A stretch of 64,000 nucleotides of DNA from Streptomyces sp. NBC_01571. GTDB lineage: Bacteria; Actinomycetota; Actinomycetes; Streptomycetales; Streptomycetaceae. Under the pieces are notes generated by a model. The model saw nothing but the letters and a program-made list of their open reading frames with translations, was not told the origin of the DNA and searched no databases. The translations under genes were made by a program, and so were the position numbers. Numbering within the stretch: the stretch's first letter is position 1; each line of letters starts with the position of its first letter. The stretch lies in NCBI RefSeq assembly GCF_026339875.1, contig NZ_JAPEPZ010000003.1, positions 1 to 64,000 of the forward strand. Direction: 5' to 3'. Below are positions 53,194-62,281 of this stretch, piece after piece.

Positions 53194-53861
53194 ACCTGAG
53201 TGACCTGCACCGCCGGCTCCTGGCCGACGTACTCACCATTGGCACGCCGTACCCGCTTGTGATCACGGGCGGCTACGCCGTCCAGGCCCACGGTCTGGTC
53301 CAGCGCCTGAGTCAGGATCTCGATGTCGCCACCGAGAATCCCGCTCCCATGGACGAGATCATTCGAACAGTAAGCGCAGGCCTCACCGACCGCGGCTGGG
53401 CCGTGCGGCAGATCGAGACGGACCCGCTGTCAGGGCGCCTCATCGTCAGCGACCCCACCACCGGCGAGGAGTGCGAGGTCGACATCCTCAAAGAGGCGTT
53501 CTGGGCGCCGCCCGCCGACACCAAGTTCGGCTTGGCTCTCTCCCTCGACGACGTCATCGGAACCAAGGTCCGAGCCCTCGCCGACCGCAGCGCGGTCCGC
53601 GACCTCATCGACGTACACGCCGCTGCTCAGCACCGGACCACCGCCGACCTGGAATCACTCGGCCGCCGCCACGCCCGCACCGACTTCAGCCTCCACGAGC
53701 TGCGCGACCATCTCGTCGGCGCCGAATGGTGGGACGACCAGGATTTCTACGCCTACGGCATCACTTCCGAACACCTGGCCGACCTACGCGCGTGGGCCCT
53801 CGCCTGGGCGGCAGACCTTGACACCCGGCTGCACGTGGCGGACGACCCCGACGAGTACTGA
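53190..53861 (+). CDS. AbiEii/AbiGii-type nucleotidyltransferase toxin
   Basis: 223 residues. Nucleotidyltransferase core: YPLVITGGYAVQAHGLVQRL, then SQDLDVATE (the GGxAxxxHG...R...DxD pattern with catalytic Asp pair), later EECEVDILKEAF (third Asp) and LSLDDVIGTKVRALADR. This matches AbiEii/AbiGii family toxins, which transfer nucleotides to tRNA or other RNA and give abortive infection or growth arrest. Cognate upstream gene overlaps by four bases. Confidence 0.85.
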   Translation: MNLSDLHRRLLADVLTIGTPYPLVITGGYAVQAHGLVQRLSQDLDVATENPAPMDEIIRTVSAGLTDRGWAVRQIETDPLSGRLIVSDPTTGEECEVDILKEAFWAPPADTKFGLALSLDDVIGTKVRALADRSAVRDLIDVHAAAQHRTTADLESLGRRHARTDFSLHELRDHLVGAEWWDDQDFYAYGITSEHLADLRAWALAWAADLDTRLHVADDPDEY

Positions 53862-53889
53862 CCAGAATGTTCTCCGCATAGCCGGAGTA

Positions 53890-54690
53890 TTCCGGACGGC
53901 CATCGGATCGCCAAGCCTTCGGGTCGACGTGCCAGGGTGTCGAACAGGTTGCCGATCGCCGCGGTCAGGGTGCTGTAGCCGCCTTGGGATATCACACGGG
54001 CCGTGTGCCTCGCGTAGGCCTCGTACTCGGGGGCCGCCTCTGCGGTCGGGCGCGGCCGTGCCCCAGCAGTCTGGGCCGGCCGGTGGTGGTGAACCAGGAG
54101 GCGACCAGGTCGCTGAGCTGCTGGTGGGCGAGGCGGCCGGGCTCGATCAGGTCGGGGTCCAGGCCGCCGTCCATGCTCCGCATGATCGTGTCGGACACCT
54201 GCGCCCACTCCTCGACGGGCGGCGGCGTGACACCGAGAAGATCGGCGATCGCGGCCAGCGCGATGGGCTGCGCGAGCTCGTGCATCACCTCACGACGGCT
54301 CCCCGGTGAGAGCCCAGGCGGGAGGCGGCGAGCTGGCGGGCGTGGTGCTGGAGGGCGGGCAGGTCTTGCTGGCGCAAGGCGGCCACGAACAGCGAGCGCG
54401 CCGGCGCCTGTTGGGGCGGGTCGAGGACCTGCACACTCAACGACGCGTCAGGAACGGCCCGGCCGAGACGCCGCGGGTCCCGGGCGAACAGCGTGTGGTC
54501 ACGGAGCACGCGGACGCAGTCGGCGTAGCGGGCGATGAGCCAGCACTCCATCCCGTCGTGCCAGACCAGGGACTGCGCGCGCAGTTCCGCGAGCACCGGA
54601 TACGAGCCGGCGAGCGTGCCAGCGTCCAGCGGGTCGTAGCGCACCGGACCGGCAGGCAGCGTGTCCACGAAGTTCTCCTTCGCGTGGAGA
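53890..54690 (-). pseudogene. Cytochrome P450, multiply frameshifted and truncated
   Basis: N-terminal part: FVDTLPAGPVRYDPLDAGTL, LVWHDGMECWLIARYADCVR. Then a frame change near 54290: MHELAQPIALAAIADLLGVT, PGRLAHQQLSDLVASWFTTT. Another near 54080: QGGYSTLTAAIGNLFDTLAR, the I-helix region. The ExxR motif and the heme-cysteine loop are missing. It is fused in frame at its 5' side to a DNA glycosylase fragment. Confidence 0.8.
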
Positions 54691-55500
54691 GAGGCGGAGG
54701 ACCGGTCCCGGCCGGCGAGGGCGTAGCCGATCTGCACGGGCAGATGGAGGTCCCCGATGTTGAGGGCGTCCGGCGCGCCGAGGACGCGCTGCAGAGCCTC
54801 CGCCACGGTCCACGGGCCGACCCGGGAATCAGCGGGAGACGGGCTGGGGCGTCGGGCACCGTCATGGCCGCGGCTTCCTCCAGACGCGGGGCGTGGTGGC
54901 AGGCGCGCAGGATCGCCTCAGCTCGGGCGCCGTCGACGCCAGCGCGGTGCCATTCCCAGGACGGGACCATCCGCCACACCTGCGGCGGGGGCATGACCCG
55001 CATCCCGTGTAGTGCGGGCCCGGGCGGCTGTTCCCCGTAGCGGGCGAGGAGACGGCGCCAGGCGTAGTGGGCGCTGCCGGTGGTGATCCGCTGCTCCAGC
55101 ACGTTCGGCCCGAGCGAGTCCATGACCAGACCGGTACGCGGCAGGCGAAGGCCAGCGTGCTTGCGGAGCGCCCGGGCGACGACCTGGTGCCGGGGGACGA
55201 ACGCGACGGGGTCGTCGTCGGCACCCAGCAGGGCGGGGAGGGCATCCAGCGTCCGATCGGCTCCCGGTCCCCAGGCGTCCCCGGCGATCACGGCTCCGTC
55301 AGCCGGGCTGACGTGCTCGGTGATCTTCAGGTGGCGGGGCCATGCGGTGTGCGGCACGTGCGCCACCACGTGCCGTCCGTCTCCCGCCTGCAGGTCGGGT
55401 CACCGGCGCCGCGCCGCAGCACCCGCAGCGTGCGGGCCAGGTCGTACGGCTCGGGCGGCACCCATAGACGTCGACGGACGACGACCGGCGTACCCCAACC
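54690..55500 (-). pseudogene. DNA-3-methyladenine glycosylase 2-like, frameshifted
   Basis: Pieces of one AlkA-like gene: VPPEPYDLARTLRVLRRGAG and DGTWWRTCRTPHGPATLKI (frame change near 55340); LVMDSLGPNVLEQRITTGSA, then VWRMVPSWEWHRAGVDGARA; frame change near 54810; EALQRVLGAPDALNIGDLHL (HhH-GPD catalytic Asp region, GDLHLP). The C-terminus runs straight into P450 sequence at about 54690, so a deletion joined the two genes. Not functional as it stands. Confidence 0.82.
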
Positions 55501-55661
55501 CTGGGCGCAATGCCGTTGCGTTACGGGTCTGGGTCGGGTGGGTCCGCTGGTTGTTGGGTCTTCGCAGGGCTGGCGGAGCAGGAATCGCGTGGTCACGCGC
55601 TCATGGGGTACCGGATCTGTCAGGAGATCCCGGAAGGGCCGTTGACTGGAAGGACCGTCAC

Positions 55662-57266
55662 GTGGAACGCGCCGACTGGCTGCTCACCTCCGCTCAGCGG
55701 GGGAATCCGGCGTCGCGGGTGGACCGCCGTCATGCCGACGGTGCGGCGTGGTCCACGGGCAACGACGTCCGCCCCCTGGTACACGGGGCGGTGTACTTCG
55801 CCGAGCTGCTCGCGGCCGTGCGGGCGCAGCGGGCCGGCGACGTGTTGATGTTCACGGACTGGCGGGGTGACCCTGACGAGCTATTGGACGGTCCGGAGAG
55901 CGCTATCGGAGATGTGTTGTGCGACGCCGCACGCCGCGGTGTCGTCGTCAAGGGGCTGGTGTGGCGCTCGCACCTGGATCGGTTCCAGTTCAGCGAACAG
56001 GAGAACTACCACCTGGGGGAGGAGATCGAGGAGGCGGGAGGCGAGTGCCTGCTCGACATGCGGGTACGGCCGGGCGGCTCGCACCATCAAAAGTTCGTGG
56101 TGCTGCGCCACCCCGGTCGGCCCGAGCGGGACGTCGCCTTCGTCGGCGGCATCGATCTGTGCCACAGCCGTCGGGACGACGCCGCTCATCAGGGTGACCC
56201 GCTGGCGCAACCCATGGCCGACGCCTACGGTTCCCGTCCGCCCTGGCACGACATCCAGCTGGCGGTGCGCGGGCCCGCCGTCGGCGATGTCGAGGCCACG
56301 TTCCGTGAGCGGTGGACGGACCCGGCTCCGCTCAGTCGCAGCCCGCGCAGCCGGTTGTGGGCGGCACTCCGGGACGAGGACACGCGGGCGGATCCGCTCC
56401 CGGTGCAGCAACCCGACCCGGGTCCGCGCGGTTCCCAGACCGTCCAGATCCTGCGCACCTACCCGAACCGACTCAAGGGCTATCCGTTCGCTCCCGACGG
56501 TGAACGCAGCATCGCCCGCGCCTACACGAAGTCCCTGCGGCGGGCACGCCGGCTGATCTACCTCGAGGACCAGTACTTGTGGTCGGAGAGTGCCGTCCAG
56601 CCGTTCGCCAAGGCTCTCGCGGATCATCCGGGACTGCGCATGATCGCCGTCCTGCCGCCACTGCCGGACCAGGAGGGGCGGATCAGCACACCGATGAACC
56701 TGCTGGGCCGGATCCGCGCCCTGGAAGTCCTGCGACGGGCCGGCGGCGACCGGGTGGCCGTCTACAGCCTGGAGAATCACGCCGGGACACCCGTTTACGT
56801 CCATGCCAAGGTCTGCATCATCGACGACGTCTGGGCCTCGGTCGGGTCCGACAACGTCAACCGGCGCTCCTGGACGCACGATTCGGAACTCAGCTGCGCA
56901 GTCCTCGACGAAACCCGTGACTCCCGTGAACCGATGGACCCCGGCGGCCTGGGTGACGGCGCCCGCGTCTTCGCGCGCGAGCTGCGGTTGTCGTTGAATC
57001 TCGAACACCTTGACCGCAACGGGTACGGGGAAGCGGCTGCACTCTGCGACCCGGGCCGCGCCTTTGCGGCCTACGCCGACTCGGCCGCCGCTCTGGACGC
57101 GTGGCACGACGACGGCCGCCACGGTCCGCGACCGTCGGGACGGCTGCGCACCTACCACCCGCCGCGCTTGTCCCGCATCACGCGGACCCTGGCCAACCCG
57201 CTCTACCGGGTCATCGCCGATCCCGACGGCCGCCCCCGCTCCCTGCGTCGGCACGGTGCCTACTGA
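55662..57266 (+). CDS. Phospholipase D-family protein
   Basis: 534 residues, GTG 55662 with GGAAGGA upstream. Two HKD motifs: [15 protein letters not shown] (H-x-K) with [14 protein letters not shown], and [20 protein letters not shown] (H-x-K-x4-D). It lacks a signal peptide, so it is probably intracellular or peripheral. It hydrolyses or transfers phosphatidyl (or other phosphodiester) groups. Length and the GG(I)D/GSxN context fit the larger bacterial PLD/cardiolipin-synthase-like group. Alone in its operon. Confidence 0.9.
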   Translation: MERADWLLTSAQRGNPASRVDRRHADGAAWSTGNDVRPLVHGAVYFAELLAAVRAQRAGDVLMFTDWRGDPDELLDGPESAIGDVLCDAARRGVVVKGLVWRSHLDRFQFSEQENYHLGEEIEEAGGECLLDMRVRPGGSHHQKFVVLRHPGRPERDVAFVGGIDLCHSRRDDAAHQGDPLAQPMADAYGSRPPWHDIQLAVRGPAVGDVEATFRERWTDPAPLSRSPRSRLWAALRDEDTRADPLPVQQPDPGPRGSQTVQILRTYPNRLKGYPFAPDGERSIARAYTKSLRRARRLIYLEDQYLWSESAVQPFAKALADHPGLRMIAVLPPLPDQEGRISTPMNLLGRIRALEVLRRAGGDRVAVYSLENHAGTPVYVHAKVCIIDDVWASVGSDNVNRRSWTHDSELSCAVLDETRDSREPMDPGGLGDGARVFARELRLSLNLEHLDRNGYGEAAALCDPGRAFAAYADSAAALDAWHDDGRHGPRPSGRLRTYHPPRLSRITRTLANPLYRVIADPDGRPRSLRRHGAY

Positions 57267-57288
57267 CGGTGTCCCGGACGGGTGAGGT

Positions 57289-57562
57289 GACCCCGTTCCC
57301 CGACCGGCCGGAGATGCGCGTGGTCCACGAGACTGTCTATCAGGCCATTTACGTTCAGGGTCGCGGTCAACTGCGGCGCGAACTCGCCAGTGCTCTGCGC
57401 TCAGGCCGAGCCAGCCGAAGACCCCAGCGGCAGGCCAGCTACCGACGCTCGCGGTTCATCGAGCCGATGGTCATGATCAGCGAATGTCCGGCCGAGGCGG
57501 AGGACCGGGCTGTCCCCGGCCACTGGGAGGGCGATCTGATCATCGGCAAGGAGCGGCTATGA
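57289..57562 (+). pseudogene. IS30-family transposase fragment
   Basis: [56 protein letters not shown]. This is the middle of an IS30 transposase ending at the first catalytic Asp (EGDLIIG). Both the N-terminal HTH and the C-terminal DDE part are missing. Confidence 0.85.
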
Positions 57563-57564
57563 GC

Positions 57565-58159
57565 TGCCCCAAGCAGCTGCCTTCCCCGACCCGTTCGGAC
57601 TGAACACCAACCGCCGCTCGGCCACCGGGCCGCGTCAGCGCGCGGATTTCCAGCAGAAGGCAGCAAGGGTTCTTGACGAGCTCTTGCCGGACAGCGTCGG
57701 CCTGGTCCGGCCGTCCTACGCCAATGCGGGCAGCTATCGGGGCGAGACGGCAGACGGCAGACGGCAGACGGCAGACGGCAGACGGCAGACGGCAAAGTCT
57801 TCCCGCTCGTCTTCAGCGCGTACTACTCACGAAGCGGTCCCGGCCCGGGTCCCTGCCTGAAGTACATCAACAACACGCGAGGCGGCTGCGAGCACGTCAC
57901 GCTGTCCAATGGCATTAAGGCAATGGTGGTCCGCCTGACCGACCATCCGGTCCCGCTCGTGCACACCCAGATCGAGTTCTCCTGCCGACACCATCACGTC
58001 ACATTCCGTGTCGAGTCGGACCCGAAAGCCGAGGTCGATTCCCCGGTATCCGGCAGGGAACTCCAGACCATTGTCAGCGACCCACGCTTCCTCGACCTGG
58101 TGCGGGACGCCATCAAGCTCCCGCTGGAAACAAAGAAACCCACCAACAAGGGCAGCTGA
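57565..58159 (+). pseudogene. Hypothetical protein disrupted by a 7-nt tandem repeat
   Basis: Coding before the repeat: AAAFPDPFGLNTNRRSATGP, DFQQKAARVLDELLPDSVGL. After it, in a different frame: KVFPLVFSAYYSRSGPGPGP, CLKYINNTRGGCEHVTLSNG, HTQIEFSCRHHHVTFRVESD, to a TGA at 58159. With two repeat units the frames join (ETADGKVFPL); the seven present shift the frame. The 5' end is fused to the IS30 fragment. Function unknown. Confidence 0.6.
57747..57794. repeat. Heptanucleotide tandem repeat (ACGGCAG)n
   Basis: Six full copies of ACGGCAG and a partial seventh in direct tandem. Seven-base units inside a coding frame change phase with each copy gained or lost. Confidence 0.95.
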
Positions 58160-58367
58160 GAAGCCGTCCGACCGCGAGGAGCCGTCCGACGGGTCGTGCC
58201 GTGGTGAACACGGCGACCGGATGACGGCTTGGGCGGGCCGTGACTCGAAGTCCGATCGCCGGGTTGTACACGCCAGCGCCGGACCACCTCCCGCCGGACG
58301 GCGCGCGAGCCGGGCCCCGGATCCGACCGCCCCGGGGCTCGGCTTACCAAGCTTTGTCGCTCCGGGG

Positions 58368-59168
58368 CTACTTGTCGGGGCGGCCGAAGAGGGCTTTGAA
58401 CAGTCCGGTGGGCTGCCCCGCAGCACGGATGGCGCGGCAGGCCTCGCAGGCGCGTCCGTCCGGCGGCGCGGACGGATCGTTCCGCCCCATTCCGCTGAGC
58501 GGTTCGCCGCAGGTGTCGCAGGCGGGAGGCGGCGGGGGTACGGGTTCCTGCGCGGGCGCGGACCAGTCGGCGGCGGCCGTCCGTTCCGCTCTCTCCTTCG
58601 CTATCTGGGCTTCCAGAGCTATGCGGCGTTCCTCGCCACGGCGGCGCCAGGCTCCGTGGTCCCTGGGGTTGTCCAGGGCGTCGATGAGGGTTTCCCAGCG
58701 GCGGTGGCCGCAGCGCCACCACACCTCAGCGAGCGGGCCCGACCGCTGGATGCGCTCGAGAGTGGTGAACAGGATCGGGATGGCGTCGTCGTACTCGTAG
58801 TAGCCGTCCGGCTGTTCGCTGCCGTAGGTGGCAAACCCTTTGTACGTGCCTGTCCAGTGGTCCCGGGTGAGGTCCAGGACGCGGTTCATGCGGTTCTTCA
58901 GCGCCTGCTCCCCCAGCCGGGTGCCGGGGTCGAACACCACGAGAATCGGCGGATATCCCGGCCGGCCGGTCGGCGAATAGTGGGTATGCCACAGCGGACG
59001 CCATGCACCTGGTGGTGGCCCGCGATCGGCGTCCAGGACGTCCCCGACGGCCCCTTCGTCCTGCAGTGCAAGCACGCAGGTCCTGGAATGCGCGCCAGCC
59101 CAAGGCGTGCAGGGCGAAGTCGGGGGAGCCAGGTGCTGCGACGGTGCCTTTGCGGGGGTGGTCGGTCA
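58368..59168 (-). pseudogene. Replication-relaxation family protein, 5' truncated / frameshifted
   Basis: C-terminal ~200 residues are intact: GYPPILVVFDPGTRLGEQAL, MNRVLDLTRDHWTGTYKGFA, IPILFTTLERIQRSGPLAEV, WWRCGHRRWETLIDALDNP, and a zinc-ribbon tail CDTCGEPLSGMG ... CEACRAI. These match the replication-relaxation proteins of Streptomyces plasmids and integrative elements. The N-terminal region (PDFALHALGWRAFQDLRACT) is in another frame near 59080-59150 and the HTH is missing. Confidence 0.65.
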
Positions 59169-59169
59169 C

Positions 59170-59600
59170 TGTGGCTGGTCCTCGGCGGGGCCGTTGTGAG
59201 GTCCGGTGGTTGTTGCCAGGTGCCGTAGAAGGCGCCGTCGCACCAGGAAAGCCGACACCACTCTCACGCCCTCGGAACTCAGCGACGAGTTCGTTTGCGT
59301 GTCAAGTTCAGGAAGAACGGCGTCGTAGTCCTCGCCCCAGCCGACGGCTCCCGTCCGCAGGCCTCCACGAGTGCCAGCAGCAGATCGCGACTCGGTCGGG
59401 ATTGACCACGCAGCACGCGCGACACGGTGGCGTACGGCAACCTGTTCCCACCGGCGCGGTTCCCGCCGCCAGGTGCTGCAGCTCCTCCACAGGAGCGCTG
59501 TCGGCGTCGCCGTCGAAGACGTAGATCCTGTCGCCGGTCGGATAGAAGCAGATCCCGGCCTCCACGATCGAACCCGCGCAGCCGCCAACGATGTTCGTCT
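59170..59600 (-). pseudogene. Remnant of a second small secreted-protein gene
   Basis: Within a mosaic frame, the segment about 59430-59585 reads EAGICFYPTGDRIYVFDGDA, which closely parallels RVCFNPTGDKIYVYDGDADS of the intact secreted protein next door (59671-60120). It is therefore a decayed paralogue lacking signal peptide and C-terminus. The 59170-59340 part (LDTQTNSSLSSEGVRVVSAF) belongs to an unrelated unknown sequence. Confidence 0.6.
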
Positions 59601-59663
59601 CCGGCAGACGCGTCCGGCCGCGCCCAGTGATCGGGGCGCGGCCGGACGCGTCTGCCGGAGACG
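59596..59663. terminator. Long near-perfect inverted repeat, probable bidirectional terminator
   Basis: About 30-bp arms (starting CGTCTCCGGCAGACGCGTCC, 59596-59625, and its complement to 59663) around a 7-8-nt loop. Located just after the stop of the secreted protein gene. Unusually long for a terminator. Confidence 0.8.
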
Positions 59664-59670
59664 GATCAGA

Positions 59671-60120
59671 TCAGCTGGTGCTGAAGGACTCGTAGCCGTA
59701 GGAGCCGGTCCACTGGCCGGCGCTGCGGTCGTAGGTGCGGGCCCTCATGAGGAGCAGGCCGTCCTCGTAGAAGTCCTTGTTGCACACCACCCAGGTGCCG
59801 GCGCCCTCCGAGTTCACACACTGGCCGGTCCGGTAGACGCTGGTGTCGTTCCAGTGCTTGTAGTTCTCCCAGTCGGCGACCGCGGAGGCGCTGTCGGCGT
59901 CACCGTCGTAGACGTAGATCTTGTCGCCGGTCGGATTGAAGCAGACCCTGGCCTTGTCGGGCGAACCCACGCAGAGGGCAGCGCTGCCCGGGTTGCTTGT
60001 CCTGGTCCCCTGCTGCCAGGAGTCGTCGGCGGCGGCGGCCGGACTGGCGGCGGACAGCGCAAGCGCGAGCGCGCCGACGAAGGCGGCACCAGCGGTCATG
60101 GTGGTGCGGATGCGGATCAC
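59671..60120 (-). CDS. Small secreted protein with signal peptide
   Basis: 149 residues. Signal peptide TTMTAGAAFVGALALALSAA then SPAAAADDSW (AXA site). The mature ~115-residue domain has four cysteines (ALC, RVC, GQC, VVC) and the core FNPTGDKIYVYDGDADSASA, ending GQWTGSYGYESFSTS. Secreted, disulfide-containing, unknown function. It resembles in style, but not clearly in sequence, the secreted protein at 35207. A remnant paralogue lies immediately downstream. Confidence 0.82.
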   Translation of the reverse strand: MIRIRTTMTAGAAFVGALALALSAASPAAAADDSWQQGTRTSNPGSAALCVGSPDKARVCFNPTGDKIYVYDGDADSASAVADWENYKHWNDTSVYRTGQCVNSEGAGTWVVCNKDFYEDGLLLMRARTYDRSAGQWTGSYGYESFSTS

Positions 60121-60269
60121 GTATTTCCTCCCCGAGCACAGTGCATGCGACAGCCGCCCGCGCGCCGCGGGGCGGGCACGAGGGGCGATCGTTCCCCCCG
60201 GAGCGGGGCCGTTCGTTCAGCCCGGCGTTTGAGGGATTGCTTGATCACGGTACGGAAATCCCACTCGCA

Positions 60270-60490
60270 ACACAAGGTACAACAATCCCATGAGGCAACT
60301 CAGTTGACCCCCAGGCGCTGTTTCTCGGACACGTGCGGAGCCAGATGATGAGTGCTGCGAGAGTGACGGTGCCGAGATAGATATAGGCCCGCTTTTCGTA
60401 GCGTGTGGCAACGGCGCGGAAGCCTTTCAGAGGGTTGATGGCCCGTTCGACGGTGTTGCGTTTGGTTATGGTCCCCGCTTCCCATCATGA
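60270..60490 (-). pseudogene. IS5-family transposase C-terminal fragment
   Basis: TKRNTVERAINPLKGFRAVA, then TRYEKRAYIYLGTVTLAALI-IWL: the catalytic-Glu helix and C-terminus of an IS5-group transposase. The rest of the element is missing. Confidence 0.75.
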
Positions 60491-60659
60491 CCCTGACGTC
60501 CGCACCAGGCGTCACCCGCATCTGGCATACGCTCCGCTGACCCCAGTGCGTGCGGGTGCGTCGCACCCGAGTGGCCCGCGCTCTGCGGTATGCCGCCCAT
60601 CTCCTCCCGCCGCCGTCCGGCGGACCGGCTGCTTCACCGTGCTCGCCGATGACGCGGCA

Positions 60660-61964
60660 TCATTTGTCGATCGGCTCAAGGAGCTCGGTCTCGGCGAGGT
60701 CACCGTGGTGCACGGCTGACCCGGTCCCGACCAGGGCCGGCGATCGGCGTGGCCGACGGCGCGAGCAGCGTCCGCCCGCCGCTGCCGCGAGTACGCCGGA
60801 CCCGGCCGCCGCAGTTGCGGCGGTGAAAGCAGCCCCGGAGCCGTGGCTGTCCAGCAGGGCGCCGGCGAGTGCTGAGCCCAGGGAGGAGCCCAGGTTGTAG
60901 GCGGTGTTCACCCAGGCCCCGGCTTCCATCCGGGTGCCGGCCGGGAAGAGCTGGTCCACCAGCAGGTACGCGGTGATCAGCAGCATGTCCAGGCAGGCTC
61001 CGAGTGCGAACAGGGCCGCTGCGGCGACCGGGAGCAGCGGCGCGGCGGCGAGGAGTGCGAGGGCGGTGGTCCCGGTCGCGCCCAGGACCAGCAGCCGCTG
61101 TCCCGGGGCGGCCCGCCAGACCCGGCGCCCGTACAGTAGTCCGCCGGCGACCCCGCCGGCCGAGCACAGCGTCAGCAGCGCTCCGGTCGTTGCGGCACCC
61201 CAGCGCGGCACCGCGGCGATCTCCTCGACGGCCAGGGCGCAGGCCGAGCCCAGAACCAGCAGCAGCAGACCGAGGAAACCGGTCCTGCGCAACGGGCGTT
61301 GTCCCGTTGCCCCGTTGTTCCGGTCGGGGTCGGTGGCTGACCGCGGTCGAGAGTGCGGTCGGGAGGACGTGCGGCGCAGCGCTCGCGCCAGCGCGCAGAA
61401 GCCGACGAGCACCAGGCCCGCGCATACGGCGAGTGCCGTCGGGGCGGACCAGACGCCGATCAGCACCGCGCCCAGGGTGGGTCCGACCGCGAAGACTGTG
61501 GACTCAGAGACGGTGTCCAGGCTGAGCGCGCACTGCTGCTGCTGCGGGTCGGCGGCAAGGTCGCTCCAGAGGGATCGCATCAGCGGTCCGACCGGAGGCG
61601 GGAACAGACCGGCCACCGCGGCAAGCGCGAAGACGAGCCAGGGTGCGGCGCCGAGTTCGCCGGTCAGGGCGATGACCGCGAGCATCCCGGCGTAGCCGGC
61701 TGCCAGCAGCATCAGCGCCCGGGGCCGGCGCTCGACCAGCCGGGCCCGGGCCGGTCCGAGCAGGGCGGAGATCAGGCCGAACAGTCCGGCCGCCGACCCG
61801 GCCACGGCGTAGGAGCCGGTGGCGTCGCGCAGGGTCAGCAGCAGTGGGAGGCTCAGCAGGCCGTAGCAGAGCCGGGCGAGGATGGCGGCGGTGAACAGGC
61901 CGCGGGCATGGGGGAGGGAGAGGGCGGCGCGATAGGACGCGCCGCCCCCGGCAGGGCGTGGCAT
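60660..61964 (-). CDS. MFS transporter
   Basis: 434 residues with about 12 hydrophobic segments (for example LFTAAILARLCYGLLSLPLL, LMLLAAGYAGMLAVIALTGE, GFLGLLLLVLGSACALAVEE, LLPVAAAALFALGACLDMLL). The loop region between TM2 and TM3 (GPARARLVERRPRALMLLAA) fits the MFS G-x-x-x-D/R-R-x-G-R pattern loosely. Likely a drug or metabolite exporter. Annotated start MPRPAGGGASYRAALSLPHA is reasonable. The C-terminal ~45 residues are Arg/Ala-rich and may be read-through. Confidence 0.82.
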   Translation of the reverse strand: MPRPAGGGASYRAALSLPHARGLFTAAILARLCYGLLSLPLLLTLRDATGSYAVAGSAAGLFGLISALLGPARARLVERRPRALMLLAAGYAGMLAVIALTGELGAAPWLVFALAAVAGLFPPPVGPLMRSLWSDLAADPQQQQCALSLDTVSESTVFAVGPTLGAVLIGVWSAPTALAVCAGLVLVGFCALARALRRTSSRPHSRPRSATDPDRNNGATGQRPLRRTGFLGLLLLVLGSACALAVEEIAAVPRWGAATTGALLTLCSAGGVAGGLLYGRRVWRAAPGQRLLVLGATGTTALALLAAAPLLPVAAAALFALGACLDMLLITAYLLVDQLFPAGTRMEAGAWVNTAYNLGSSLGSALAGALLDSHGSGAAFTAATAAAGSGVLAAAAGGRCSRRRPRRSPALVGTGSAVHHGDLAETELLEPIDK

Positions 61965-62281
61965 GGGGATTCTCCGAGTTCAACGCACGAGGTCAGAAGG
62001 AATCGCGGTACCGCCCGGCCGAGTGGCGCGGTGCGGTCGGCATACCTTCTAGTGCGATACAGGGAGAGACATGTCGGTCATTAAACAGCTCGATCGGCCG
62101 CGCAGCAATCCAGCATCAGTCGCGACTCGCCTCGGATGAGGTCCACCACCCGTCCCGCGTGTCGGCAAACGAACGTGGACAACACGCGTGGGGCGCCGCG
62201 CGGTCCGGCCCCGGCCGTGCCTTGGACAGGGCGTTGCTCTCTTCAACGGGGGCTGTCGGTGGCGGTTCGTAGGCTGCGCGC
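61965..62281. other. Intergenic gap with one possible 22-aa peptide ORF
   Basis: Divergent promoter region between the MFS and TPR genes. An ATG at 62071 with a good GGGAGAG at 62062 opens MSVIKQLDRPRSNPASVATR-LG-stop (62071-62139). It may be a leader peptide or chance. Nothing else is visible. Confidence 0.35.

Noticed and set aside
55881..57254. A 457-codon minus-strand frame opposite the phospholipase D gene
   Set aside because: Antisense shadow; the plus strand has both HKD motifs.
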